DNA of 64,000 bases, taken from Halonatronomonas betaini (GTDB taxonomy: Bacteria; Bacillota; Halanaerobiia; Halanaerobiales; Halarsenatibacteraceae). The stretch covers positions 124,001 through 188,000 of the forward strand of contig NZ_JADPIE010000002.1 of NCBI RefSeq assembly GCF_015666175.1, read 5' to 3'. The first letter of the stretch is position 1; each line of letters opens with the position of its first letter. Below are positions 23,684 through 32,319 of the stretch, piece after piece. The position numbers and the translations under genes are program-made. The notes beneath the pieces are model-generated. The model saw nothing but the letters and a program-made list of their open reading frames with translations. It had not been told where the DNA came from and made no database searches.

Positions 23684-25372
23684 TTAAATCAAAAACGAAT
23701 GGAGCTCATAAACAAATATTGCCTGATTAAGCCAGTAAAACCACAGTATTGCAGAACCTATGCCTATATATAATGAATGGTCCCTGTCATATTTAAGGAA
23801 ATAAATAAATCCAAGGCTGACTAATGTTACAATTCCAAATATAAGAGGAATATGGCCTGCTGGAGGCTGATATATAAAGAATAGATACTGTAAACTACCA
23901 TGAATAAATATATTAAAGACAATTATGCTAAAAACTATGCCTATAAAAGCAACCAGAGGTGTATCATTTGTCAGGTTACTGAATTTTATGGATTTTTTAC
24001 TCAATAAATATATAATTATAAATACCAGTAATACTGGAACCAGGATATTTACCAGGCCGTAATTGAATCCAACTATAGGATAAAAAAGATGGATTCCTAA
24101 AATAGACAATAATTCAAGTGGCGTTTCGATAGTGTTGAATCCCATCAACTCCATAACTCCAATCTCTTCTGGTTCTATTGTATTTGAATAATATATATCT
24201 CTTCCAGGAGAGGCTGCTTCTGTCCAGAATAAATGATGTTTATCTTCATGTTCTATTACATTTGAATTACTGCTGAAATTATAAGCCGGAAATATTCGTT
24301 TGTTTTGTAGGCCATTATCGCCTTCAGAAAAGCGATTTTTAAAGAGGGCTGCCTGTCCTCTTATTTCAAGATTACGGGAATTGATAATTACTTTTTCGTC
24401 ACCATCAACAAAAAATGATGGATTTATACCAGGATTGCGGGAGAACTCTTGAAAATCCAGTTCATTATTTAAATGTCCAGTTATGATTATATTATTATCA
24501 ATGTCACTATCAAGTTGAACCCAGGATAACCATAGCTCATTATTGTATTCTCCAATTTTTATGTTGGCATTATTTCCATAGGATTGACCAAGTTCTTCTG
24601 TTGCCTCAAATTCTCCAGTTTCAGTATCTAACTGACTGAGATTAAGTAGATAGCGGTTAAATCTATCATCATCACTGGAAATGAACATTTTCTCTGGATT
24701 AATTTCCTGCCAGGCTAAGAAGACTTCATTATCGATAGAGGCTAACTTTGGATAGCCTATACCCTGTTCAAAGGTATGGGTTATTGAAAAAATTTGTTCT
24801 TCATAAAGCTCATCATAACCCTTAATGGATAGAATGTTTTGCCCTAATTCTTGATCCCTTTCACTGTAGGCTAAAATAAGCATATCATCAGTTTCAGTAA
24901 TGCTTAATGAACCTGGAAAACTTATATCTTCCTGCAGAGTAACCGGGTCACTTTCAGCAGTTAGATTTTGAGATTTTAGGTTTTGATTGCTGGAGCTTGA
25001 ACCGGCAAAATAAAAGAGGTAATCTTCATCTGCAACAGAGATTGCCTGGGGAGCTACTACCTGGCCTACTCTGACAGGTTCAGCTTCTGCCAGAATTTCG
25101 CCACTGTAAACTATATCTTTTTGTTTAATAATTCTCTGGCCATCATCATCTTCAATGGTAAAAAGACTATAGCCCTGATCATTCAATAGAATATCATAGG
25201 ATCCAGTCGGTACGTTTGCAGCAACTTGAACTGGCTGTGACCAGTCTTCTAATCTCAGATGCTGAATTTCATCTGGATTATTCTGATAAAAATTAAAATA
25301 AAATAAGGATAGTACCAGCAGGATTACAAATGAACCGATAAAAAATAGTAGAATAGGCCTTAAACTCTTCAA
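23684..25372 (-). CDS. Membrane protein with predicted extracellular propeller-like domain, unknown function
   Basis: 562 residues from a TTG at 25372 behind GGAGGGG; a start 16 codons earlier has no such site. One membrane span at the N-terminus (about residues 6-28) is followed by about 380 acidic residues of short repeating beta-rich segments. These contain recurring F/W-aspartate-rich blades (DDDGQRIIKQ, NELWLSWVQLDSD, HHLFWTEAASPGRDIYYS) like a WD/TolB-type propeller. The C-terminal 150 residues hold four or five more spans. I do not recognise the family. A promoter-like TTGCAC lies about 140 bases upstream. It could be a surface or envelope sensor. Confidence 0.6.
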   Translation of the reverse strand: MKSLRPILLFFIGSFVILLVLSLFYFNFYQNNPDEIQHLRLEDWSQPVQVAANVPTGSYDILLNDQGYSLFTIEDDDGQRIIKQKDIVYSGEILAEAEPVRVGQVVAPQAISVADEDYLFYFAGSSSSNQNLKSQNLTAESDPVTLQEDISFPGSLSITETDDMLILAYSERDQELGQNILSIKGYDELYEEQIFSITHTFEQGIGYPKLASIDNEVFLAWQEINPEKMFISSDDDRFNRYLLNLSQLDTETGEFEATEELGQSYGNNANIKIGEYNNELWLSWVQLDSDIDNNIIITGHLNNELDFQEFSRNPGINPSFFVDGDEKVIINSRNLEIRGQAALFKNRFSEGDNGLQNKRIFPAYNFSSNSNVIEHEDKHHLFWTEAASPGRDIYYSNTIEPEEIGVMELMGFNTIETPLELLSILGIHLFYPIVGFNYGLVNILVPVLLVFIIIYLLSKKSIKFSNLTNDTPLVAFIGIVFSIIVFNIFIHGSLQYLFFIYQPPAGHIPLIFGIVTLVSLGFIYFLKYDRDHSLYIGIGSAILWFYWLNQAIFVYELHSFLI

Positions 25373-25600
25373 CTTAACCCCTCCAGTTTTTGTGATATAA
25401 ATATTTATTAAAGCTATCATTTATCTAATTAGTGATTGCTTAAAATTTTCCTTTTTATTTTTTTGATTTTTTGATATTAGTTTTGAATTACTATCGGTCT
25501 GATCTCAGAAAAGTTAATAATCAGAGAAAGTAAGTGCAAGAAAGGTCGAACTTGCAAAAGTGCTGCATTGTTGTAACATTTTAGGATAATAGAAAACTGA

Positions 25601-25651
25601 AAGAGCGATTCTTTGAGCCAGACCTGTAGTCCAGCCCATAGAATCGCTCTA
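25601..25651 (-). terminator. Long hairpin terminator after the MerR-like gene
   Basis: AGAGCGATTCT pairs with AGAATCGCTCT across an inner GCTGGAC/GTCTGGC helix. The minus-strand 3' side continues TTTCAGTTTTCT. It lies 15 bases past the stop at 25666. Confidence 0.7.
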
Positions 25652-25665
25652 AATTAGCTTTACTT

Positions 25666-26561
25666 TTATACTTCTGGAATCATATCCTCTAATTCGTCAT
25701 CGATTTCCATTCTTTCAATTTTCTCTGAAAAAGCCTTAAACCTGGGGCTAATAATTTTAAGTTCTGCCCCAACTTCAGACATGATAGGCTGGATTTCCCT
25801 AACAAGATATTGATTAACTAAGGCCTCCTCTTCCTCTGTAATATCAAAATCCTTTGGAGAGTTTTTAACTTCTTTTAATAATTTGGCTGGATCTTTTTTG
25901 CCAGATATAATATCATCTGTTATTTCAACTGAGTTGTTTTTTAGTTCTGCTAAATATTTTTCATCATACTTTTTATATAACTTATTTAAAATACCTGCAA
26001 GCTGATCCTCAACTTCAAGCTCATTATAAGAATCGAGTTTATTTATTAATCTTTCCCAGGCCGCTTTTTTCTTTTCATCATCTAATTTTGAATCAAGGAG
26101 GTAAGAGCTGTTGACTGCAGCGAAAATATATCCCAGTTTACCTGGGAACAACCTTAAAAACTCCTTTAAAAGATAATCTTCTCTTTCTTTTGCTGCCGAT
26201 TCGAATTTGCTTTCTTCAGCCGCCAGTCTCCTTAGAATATCCTCGCTATCCTGTTTAATTAGGTTAGATAAGATCTCCTTTTCAGTTTCTAGTGACTCTA
26301 ATTCTTTTTCGATAGTTTTTATCTTTTCCAATATAACATTTTCTAAGTTGACTTCTCCTGAAAATATTTTTTTTATTTTTGTAATTGAAAGGCCATACTT
26401 CCTTAACAAATTAATTTTTTTAGTTTTTCTAAATCCTTTACTGTAAACTCTCGATAATTATTTTCTGGATTCTTATCTGGAGATACAAGTCCCTCAGATT
26501 CATAATAATAGATGGCTTTTCTGGTTAACCCTGTCTCTTTCATTACCTGATTAATTAACAT
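25666..26561 (-). pseudogene. MerR-family regulator, split by a frame change at an A7 run
   Basis: ATG at 26561, behind GAGGGATTTAC, starts a typical MerR helix-turn-helix: TGLTRKAIYYYESEGLVSP, then NNYREFTVKDLEKLKK. At 26413-26419 the coding strand has CTA AAA AAA T. The first frame stops two codons later (LIC*). Moving back one base gives KKINLLRKYGLSITKIK, the expected MerR helix, and an open frame of about 245 more residues to 25666 (charged, coiled-coil and alpha-helical effector part). Either one A was lost (mutation or assembly error), or the site works as a -1 slip: A AAA AAA is a canonical slippery heptamer in the right frame. The long C-terminal domain is unlike known metal-sensing MerR tails. 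Confidence 0.7.
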
Positions 26562-26720
26562 GTAAATCCCTCATTTCTTTTGGTTTAAGTTAACTATAAA
26601 CTATAACCAAAGGTTAAAGTCAAGGGCTATATAGATATTAAGATTTTAATGAATAACTATCTGATATTTCGGTTTTCAGGTTTTAAGATAAATAACAGCT
26701 AGATTCCTTTATAACCACCT

Positions 26721-27107
26721 TTAAGCTGTTCTGTATTCATAGTTTTTCCATTTCCTGGCCAGTTTACGCATATCCAGGACTGGTATTCCGAAGACTTCTG
26801 CTGCTTTATTAATGGTTATCTCTTCATTTATTATTAGTTTTCTGACCAGGGCCTGAAGTTTTTCATTTTTATTAATATAGTCCTCTGGTTCAGGCTCGGT
26901 TTTGTTATAACCGGCATCTTTCAGCTTTTTAAATAATGAACCTAATATTCTATTGTCAATATAACCATATTCTTTTAAAGTAGTGATAAGTGCTTTTGCA
27001 CTAACACCAAATTCCTGCTTCTTTTCTATTATCAAGTCTAAATCAATATAGCCATCAAAGTAATAGCTGTAATTTTTTAATACATTTCTCTGGATAAGAA
27101 ATGACAT
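26721..27107 (-). pseudogene. C-terminal piece of an ImmA/IrrE-type peptidase
   Basis: 128 codons. The frame upstream of the ATG is still open and reads REKVADHFAMSFLI, which matches the E..A..FA..LLMP block that follows the HExxH site in ImmA/IrrE peptidases. The HExxH part itself is missing; the frame enters the preceding DUF2268 gene. A C-terminal region with a helix-turn-helix-like INKAAEVFGIP follows. Most likely the tail of a peptidase/regulator gene joined to foreign DNA. It might be expressed as a small DNA-binding protein. Confidence 0.5.
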
Positions 27108-27121
27108 GGCAAAATGATCCG

Positions 27122-27994
27122 CTACCTTTTCCCTGATATCCTTGATTCTGCTATAACCTTTTCTGGTGGAATTAAGGTTAGTTCTTTTATATAGTCTTTT
27201 CCATGTTCCTGGATATAGCTTTCAATTATTTTAAAGCCGTAATAATAGCTGAGCCTGGGAGGCCAATCAGGGACCTGAGTCAATTTTTCTTCCTGCATGG
27301 CTTTAGGGGCATTAAATAATAATATTGACTCATCCAGACTTTTCTCTTCTATTAATTTGAATAATTGCCGGCCATACTCTGCCTCATTAGCTTTTATCTG
27401 CTCTAGCTGCTCATCTGAGTAGAGCAATATTTCCTGCAGGTTATAAGAACTATTTAGCATAGATGAAAAATAGGCTGCCAGGCCATCATCAACAATTAAA
27501 TTTTTAAAGCTTTTCTCTCGATTGATACCCTCTTTTTTGAGCCGGCTGTAATGATAGATATGGAATAGTTCATGGCTGATTGAGGGCAGAATGACTTTTT
27601 CTAAATCTCCATATTCTCTAACTACTTCCATTGCTATAACTATAATATTCCGGTTATTAATTTGATCAATATAAAGACCTGAGCGGAAATCGCCTATGAG
27701 AAAGTAGATATCAAAATCTTTGATCTCACCTAAAATACTGTTAGCCTCTTTGATAGTCTCTTCAACCTGGATAAATTTAAAATCTTCGATTGCTTCGATT
27801 ACAGGCTTAAATTTTGCCTTTTTCCAGCCAGCTACCATTTCCTTAAGCTTATGGATATCTGAGCTGCCCCAGCGGCTAAAATGATTATCTAAGACCCTTT
27901 GGTTGGGCAGATAATAATGTTCTCTATATCTTTTCCGCCTGATCAGATTCCAGGTCAGGATAGACTTTTTTATCATTGATAATTTGAATTGCAT
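27122..27994 (-). CDS. Predicted Zn-dependent protease, DUF2268 family
   Basis: 290 residues with one HExxH site: SHELFHIYHYSRL near residue 165, in the pattern seen in DUF2268 proteins. A conserved helical front (residues 60-110), a WPPRLSYYYGFKIIE block late in the protein and a final helix complete the family layout. No signal peptide. The end of the gene runs into the ImmA-like fragment. The physiological substrate is unknown; the family includes regulatory peptidases. Confidence 0.65.
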   Translation of the reverse strand: MQFKLSMIKKSILTWNLIRRKRYREHYYLPNQRVLDNHFSRWGSSDIHKLKEMVAGWKKAKFKPVIEAIEDFKFIQVEETIKEANSILGEIKDFDIYFLIGDFRSGLYIDQINNRNIIVIAMEVVREYGDLEKVILPSISHELFHIYHYSRLKKEGINREKSFKNLIVDDGLAAYFSSMLNSSYNLQEILLYSDEQLEQIKANEAEYGRQLFKLIEEKSLDESILLFNAPKAMQEEKLTQVPDWPPRLSYYYGFKIIESYIQEHGKDYIKELTLIPPEKVIAESRISGKR

Positions 27995-28060
27995 AGGAAG
28001 ATATAAATATTATTTCTTTTTTGGTTTTTATTATATATAATAGGTTTAGAGGTGATAAAT

Positions 28061-28420
28061 TTGAACATTTTTTCAGAAAGATTAAAGGAATTAAGAGAGT
28101 CTAAAGGACTAACAATGGTTGACTTATCAAGAAAAATGGGTTCAATATCTCAGTCAGCTCTATCCAATTATGAAGCTGGTACCAGGAAACCAGGTTTAGA
28201 AATATTGATGGAATTAGCATATTTCTTTAACTGTTCTATGGATTATCTGGCTGGAAAAACTGACTATAAAAACCAGGATGAACTATTAAAGAAATACCCT
28301 ATTGAAGGAGAAGATGTCTTAGAAATTATTCAAGGTATAGAAATTTATGAAGAGAGTGGTTTATCGGTAGAAGAAATTAAAAAGCTTTATGAGTATATCA
28401 ATATTATTAAAGACATTTAA
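28061..28420 (+). CDS. XRE-family transcriptional regulator
   Basis: 119 residues from the TTG at 28061, preceded by AGAGGTGA at 28048; a GTG start at 28052 would lie inside that site. Residues 6-60 are a lambda-repressor-type HTH: RLKELRESKGLTMVDLSR and ISQSALSNYEAGTRKPGLE, then a Firmicute-type tail (ELAYFFNCSMDYLAGKTD). A C-terminal helical extension may be for dimer or ligand contact. The three XRE genes in this window share this repressor tail. No target promoter could be identified; the divergent DUF2268 gene is a candidate. Confidence 0.85.
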   Translation: MNIFSERLKELRESKGLTMVDLSRKMGSISQSALSNYEAGTRKPGLEILMELAYFFNCSMDYLAGKTDYKNQDELLKKYPIEGEDVLEIIQGIEIYEESGLSVEEIKKLYEYINIIKDI

Positions 28421-28478
28421 ATTAATTTTATTGCACATAAAAACGCTTTTCCTTTCTATCACAATTGATCGGATGAGC

Positions 28479-28790
28479 AGTCGATACATTTATTAAGATC
28501 TATCCAGGAGCAGAAAATCTATATCAGTATGATCAGAGTACAGCAGCCTTTCCAGTTCTATTTTTAGGGCTACCGATTGCAGCTTTAGTTGCTAAAAACT
28601 CTAGTTATAATATAAAAATGAATAAAAAGAGTATCTTTAACTTTGCAGTTATTTTCCTGATTATTGAATAATTATTATTTAGAGGCATTATTTTTTCTCT
28701 GGCTGCCAGTATATCAGAAATCAATATAGTTACATTTAGCCTGGCAGCAATAGTTTCAGCTTTTGCTTTCGGTATCACTCATCCATTACA
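28479..28790 (+). pseudogene. CPBP-family intramembrane protease remnant
   Basis: The plus strand reads VDTFIKIYPGAENLYQYDQS, then a hydrophobic span, FLIIE*LLFRGIIFSLAA and AFAFGITHP. The family's EExxxR site is E*LLFR: the second glutamate is a TAA stop (GAA to TAA). The front and the second half of the protein are missing, and the frame runs into the 3' end of the opposite-strand gene. A dead CAAX-like bacteriocin-processing/immunity-type protease. Confidence 0.72.
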
Positions 28791-29630
28791 AGTAAAAATA
28801 CTCTTGCAAAATTCCATTACTTCCTGGTCTACTCTTACTGGATATTTATATCCAAGCTCCTGGCCGACTTCTTCAGCTAATCTTCTAAAAATATCAGTCA
28901 TCTTAATAAATGCTTTCCAGTTAGCTGTTATATCAGCTCCTGTATAGGTTTCTTCTAAATCAGCCCAGATTTCTGGCCTAAGGTAATCCTTGAAATTTTT
29001 GCCTAATGCACCGGTTTCCACTGACCAGTCGTTTTCCAGCCCGATATACCAGTCTATGATTTTATGTAAATATGAATATCTAAGGATATTATCCAGCATA
29101 TACTTAGCATAGGTTATCTCATCTCTCCAGAGATATTTGGGAACGTAATAGGCATTCCACCAGAACTCATTTACAAGGGTTTCATATTCTTCTTTGCCTG
29201 GCTTATTGATAATATACTCTGAATAGGTCGGCTCTGTTAACTGGCAGGTCAATTGATCTTTATCGATTAAGACTTTATAACCGTTATCATATGCATCTGG
29301 CTTTATCTGTTGCTGATCTGTAATCTGGAAATCTATTCTGACGCCATCTTTAAATAAAATAAGCCTGGTAATCCAGTTGCCTGGCTTAAAGCCTGTTGAA
29401 CGGGGTTTATAAGGCCAGCGGACCATAATAGGACCAAATGGCTCAAGCCAGCTGTCATCTTTCTTGAAGATACTCAGATCAGAAACATAAAGTTCGATAT
29501 CATAATCAGATAGAAAATCAATCTCTGCATCAGGCTTTACCCGGGAACTTGTTAAGATTGCAGCCCTAATAAAATCTTTTTCTTTAGCCCATTTTTTAAA
29601 TTCTGATAAAACTTCTTTTTCTGTTCTCAT
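28779..29630 (-). CDS. Aminoglycoside 6-adenylyltransferase (ANT(6)-like)
   Basis: 283 residues. The N-terminal part has AAILTSSRVKPDAEIDFLSDYDIELYVSD (in short pieces: TSSRV, D.LSDYDIEL), the nucleotidyltransferase site with the metal aspartates of the ANT(6)-I family. The later WWNAYYVPKYLWRDE, KYMLDN and LG..FK.YL pattern fits the helical C-terminal domain. Members inactivate streptomycin. The full length and intact active site suggest function. SD AGAGG before the ATG. Neighbours are a CPBP remnant and a LUD remnant, so the gene sits in a decaying accessory zone. Whether it confers resistance here is not established. Confidence 0.82.
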   Translation of the reverse strand: MRTEKEVLSEFKKWAKEKDFIRAAILTSSRVKPDAEIDFLSDYDIELYVSDLSIFKKDDSWLEPFGPIMVRWPYKPRSTGFKPGNWITRLILFKDGVRIDFQITDQQQIKPDAYDNGYKVLIDKDQLTCQLTEPTYSEYIINKPGKEEYETLVNEFWWNAYYVPKYLWRDEITYAKYMLDNILRYSYLHKIIDWYIGLENDWSVETGALGKNFKDYLRPEIWADLEETYTGADITANWKAFIKMTDIFRRLAEEVGQELGYKYPVRVDQEVMEFCKSIFTCNG

Positions 29631-29675
29631 GAGAACCTCTCTTCCAGTAAATTCAACCCTGCAAAAATTAAGTTA

Positions 29676-29711
29676 CTGCCTGGCCTTCGATGGTTACCAG
29701 GCTGTTGCAGA
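29676..29711. repeat. 36-bp repeat B, copy 1
   Basis: A 36-base sequence, beginning CTGCCTGGCC and ending GCTGTTGCAGA, occurs identically at 32224-32259. In the plus-strand frame both copies would encode CLAFDGYQAVA, so this is probably a shared coding fragment. It abuts the LUD remnant here. Confidence 0.75.
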
Positions 29712-29850
29712 AGAGGTGAAAATAATTATAACCCTCTCTGGCCCATAGAGCATGGCAGCAACTCGATTGCCGCTGTGATCTATATTGACAATGTGGCCTG
29801 TAGATAAGATGGCGTTAGTTCCTGTGAGATGCCAGTCAGTTAAAAGAGAT
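29712..29850 (-). pseudogene. LUD-domain (LutC/YkgG-type) protein fragment
   Basis: On the minus strand a frame of about 46 codons reads LTGTNAI, GHIVNIDHSGNRVAAMLYGP and ERVIIIF. These are the core conserved blocks of the LUD family (TstNAi, G.ivniDgtGNRvaa, GP..VI). There is no start upstream, and the frame ends at the repeat. A remnant of a lactate-utilisation-type protein; two more short frames upstream (KIIAVGRDIK) may be scrambled parts. Confidence 0.6.
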
Positions 29851-29972
29851 ATTAAAAATACCTCGACCGCTTTTATATGTCATGGTCAAATCTTTTATTT
29901 CATTTAAAGACTTAATATCTCTCCCCACAGCAATTATTTTACTCCCAGGCTTTTCCTGGCCATTTCTCTATA

Positions 29973-30833
29973 TTACCTTAGCCCAGATCTAATAGCGAAT
30001 TCGGCAATATCAAGTGGATATGTGGCATTATATTCTATAATATGTTTCATCATATTTGGCCAGACATAACCGCCTGCTTCTTGATAATAAGAGATGAGCT
30101 TATCTAGAGCCTCTTTACCAAAAATCATATAGTAGGCAACAAAATCTTTTGCAATGTCACTAACTTCTGCTTCTGTCCAATCGATTAAGCCTGTTACAGA
30201 AGAGTTATCATCAATTAGAATATGACCGGCATGTAGCTCTCCATGTATTAAGGCTGTTCTATCAGGCCATAGCGAATCATCATCAAGCCATTTTTGCCAT
30301 CGCCGCCAGAGTGTCTGATTAACATTGAACTCTTCTTTAACCTTTTCCATGCGGGTTCTCATATTCTTGCGACATTGATCAATTGTTTTGAGTTCAATAC
30401 CTGTATTTGCAAAATCCTTAAGATTTATTTGATGTAAAGATACCATTGCTTCGGCCAGAGTTTTGATAAACTGTATAGGTAAATTCTTTTCATCTATTTC
30501 CCATATATATCTCTCGGCCTCTGGATCAATCGTTCCAGCAGGCACTCCTGTTAATAGTTGATAAGCAATTAATTCTTCAGTATAAATTTCCCAGATAGGC
30601 ACTTCTATAGATATTTTGCCATTTACAAAATCAAGAATCTCTTTTTCTTTCTTACTTATGGCCATTACATCTTTTCTTCTAGGAATCCTTAACACCCAGT
30701 CTTTTCCCTTTTCAGATTGTGCCATAATAACCTGGAAATCAAGGCCAGACTCATTATATTTTAAAGACTCTTTTTTTAAATTCAGCCCATGTTCCCTGGC
30801 CATTTCAATAATTTCTTTTTTATCTTTACTCAT
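29973..30833 (-). CDS. mph: Macrolide 2'-phosphotransferase-like enzyme (Mph family)
   Basis: 286 residues, full length for the family, APH-type kinase fold. VLRIPRRKDVM near residue 48 carries the ATP-lysine-like region of Mph enzymes, YQLLTGVPAGTIDPE near 92 is a strong Mph motif, and LIHGELHAGHILID...GLIDWTEA holds the catalytic HGxLHxGH block with E for D, plus the DWTE magnesium site (pieces quoted are parts of that stretch). The usual catalytic base in HGD is E here (HGEL), which is a change to check. Whether it inactivates macrolides is not shown. Ribosome site AAGGTG; ATG start. Confidence 0.8.
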   Translation of the reverse strand: MSKDKKEIIEMAREHGLNLKKESLKYNESGLDFQVIMAQSEKGKDWVLRIPRRKDVMAISKKEKEILDFVNGKISIEVPIWEIYTEELIAYQLLTGVPAGTIDPEAERYIWEIDEKNLPIQFIKTLAEAMVSLHQINLKDFANTGIELKTIDQCRKNMRTRMEKVKEEFNVNQTLWRRWQKWLDDDSLWPDRTALIHGELHAGHILIDDNSSVTGLIDWTEAEVSDIAKDFVAYYMIFGKEALDKLISYYQEAGGYVWPNMMKHIIEYNATYPLDIAEFAIRSGLR

Positions 30834-30922
30834 TTTTTTTACACCTTCTTTTTTTTAATATAAAGAAAAACAATATCAATATCAGATATAGTCATGAAAT
30901 CTTCTTTTTTATTGATTTCTCT

Positions 30923-31431
30923 TCACTGGCAGCTATAAGACCTTCTACTCCAGCCAGTAGTCAGAGAGATAACCTTTGTCTTCTCTATAGAAGGAGTAGC
31001 TTTAATCGGCCCGATTGAGGAAGTATCGGCTGTTATTTTAATATTTAAAGACGCCAATGTTTTTCTAGCAATAGCTCCTGCAGCGACCCTGACAGCTGTT
31101 TCTTGTCCAAGAAGCACGGCCACTTCCCCGGTGGTCTCTAAAACTGTATTTTAAATCATAACTATAATCGTATTGAGCCAGGCGATAAACATCTTTTAAA
31201 GCAGAGTAATCTTTGGATTTCTGATTTTTATTAAAGATTATCATAGATATAGGTGCCCTGTTGTTCTTCCCAGGAATACTCCTGATAATATTTCTATTTT
31301 ATCTCCTTCTTTTCTCAGGGTAGCAAAAGGAGACTGGCAGGACAGCCATCTATTACAACTCCCAGACCCTTCCCATGGGATTCACCCCAGGTTGAAATTT
31401 TAAATATGTTTCCTAATATTGAACCTGACAT
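30923..31431 (-). pseudogene. aroC: Chorismate synthase (aroC) remnant
   Basis: The N-terminus is intact from the ATG at 31431: [27 protein letters not shown] in short pieces ([17 protein letters not shown]). Then the frame breaks (LLP*) and a later fragment reads EILSGVFLGRTTG, followed by YSFRDHRGSGRAS and, one frame later, ETAVRVAAGAIARK. These are successive AroC landmarks (GESHG, GVFEGKTTG, RDYRGGGRxS, ETAxRVAAGA) in the right order. About 75 residues between them are missing, and there are at least two frameshifts. The C-terminus is gone. A true copy of aroC must exist elsewhere if aromatic synthesis is active. Confidence 0.85.
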
Positions 31432-31437
31432 GTCAGA

Positions 31438-32037
31438 TCACCTCTCTGTTTCTTCTGTGAATTCACTGTTATAAAATATAATTTCATCAATACTTTTCTT
31501 CTTTGTAACCTTCATTTCATCATTAGGGTATCCAAAAGCTATTATTTCTGCTGGAATGTAACTCTCAGGCAAACCTAATAATTTAGATAACTGATCTACT
31601 TTAAAATAAGAAACCCAGGTAGAACCAATCCCATGTTCTAAAGCTGCCAATACCATATGAGTTCCAACTATCTTGGTCTGATGTTCCTCTTGATTTAACT
31701 TACTATAAAGTTCTTTATCCATCTTTTCAATTTCATGTTCTAACTCCGGAAATCTTGCTTTTTGTATATCCCTTCCACCTCGTTCATCTGATACTATATA
31801 AGTACATAAAACAATTAATAAATTTGCATTTCTAATCCATTTTTGATTATATGCTATTTCAGAAATTTTCCTGATCAACTCTTGATTATTAATAACCCCA
31901 AATTTCCAGGGCTGTTCATTACCACCTGAAGGCGATATTCTCCCTGCTTCAAGTATATAATTAATAATTTCATCAGGAATATCTTTATCTATAAAATTAC
32001 GGACACTAGACCGCTTCTTTAGTAAATCCAATAACAC
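31438..32037 (-). CDS. Nitroreductase-family FMN oxidoreductase
   Basis: 199 residues. The KKRSSVRNF start and GGNEQPWKFGVINNQE near 40-55 are the FMN-binding front of the nitroreductase fold. MVLAALEHGIGSTWVSYF near 130 and LPESYIPAEIIAFGYPN near 155 are the usual rear motifs. It should use NAD(P)H-reduced flavin on nitro, quinone or similar electrophiles. Start is uncertain: GTG at 32037 or TTG two codons on, with AAGGTG around the GTG. It borders an aroC remnant in the same direction. Not part of a clear operon. Confidence 0.82.
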   Translation of the reverse strand: MLLDLLKKRSSVRNFIDKDIPDEIINYILEAGRISPSGGNEQPWKFGVINNQELIRKISEIAYNQKWIRNANLLIVLCTYIVSDERGGRDIQKARFPELEHEIEKMDKELYSKLNQEEHQTKIVGTHMVLAALEHGIGSTWVSYFKVDQLSKLLGLPESYIPAEIIAFGYPNDEMKVTKKKSIDEIIFYNSEFTEETER

Positions 32038-32099
32038 CTTACATCTTCCTTTCTACTTATAATCTAAGTACCTCATTCAAATAATTTTAAAGCCGCTGA

Positions 32100-32310
32100 T
32101 ATATGAAACTGTTGCTGAAACTGGGGAAATTCCTACTATATGGCCCTGGGCCTTTTCAAAAATTAAGGATTATCTTTTTCTTTAGCAGTTAAACTTATCT
32201 CTTCCCTTTAATTCTGTCTCTGTCTGCCTGGCCTTCGATGGTTACCAGGCTGTTGCAGACTCGCTGGGTGGATGTACAGTCGATACATTTATTAAGTTCT
32301 ACGCAGGGTG
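32100..32310 (+). pseudogene. Unidentified coding fragments with shared repeats (B copy 2 at 32224-32259, A copy 2 at 32277-32296)
   Basis: Plus-strand frames read YETVAETGEIPTIWPWAFSKI and then CLAFDGYQAVADSLGG and TVDTFIKFYAGWIE. The second part is the same sequence that opens the CPBP remnant at 28479 (VDTFIKIYPG) and that forms the 36-bp repeat at 29676. The pieces are separated by stops. I do not recognise the ancestral protein. They show a duplicated gene, now broken in both places. Confidence 0.45.
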
Positions 32311-32319
32311 GATTGAAAA

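Noticed and set aside
28439-28478. Insertion sequence end at the start of the CPBP remnant
   Set aside because: No inverted repeat or transposase nearby; the 20-bp match is explained as shared coding sequence.
29676-32259. CRISPR or mobile-element ends from the 36-bp repeat
   Set aside because: Only two copies, 2.5 kb apart, translatable in one frame; no spacer array or transposase.
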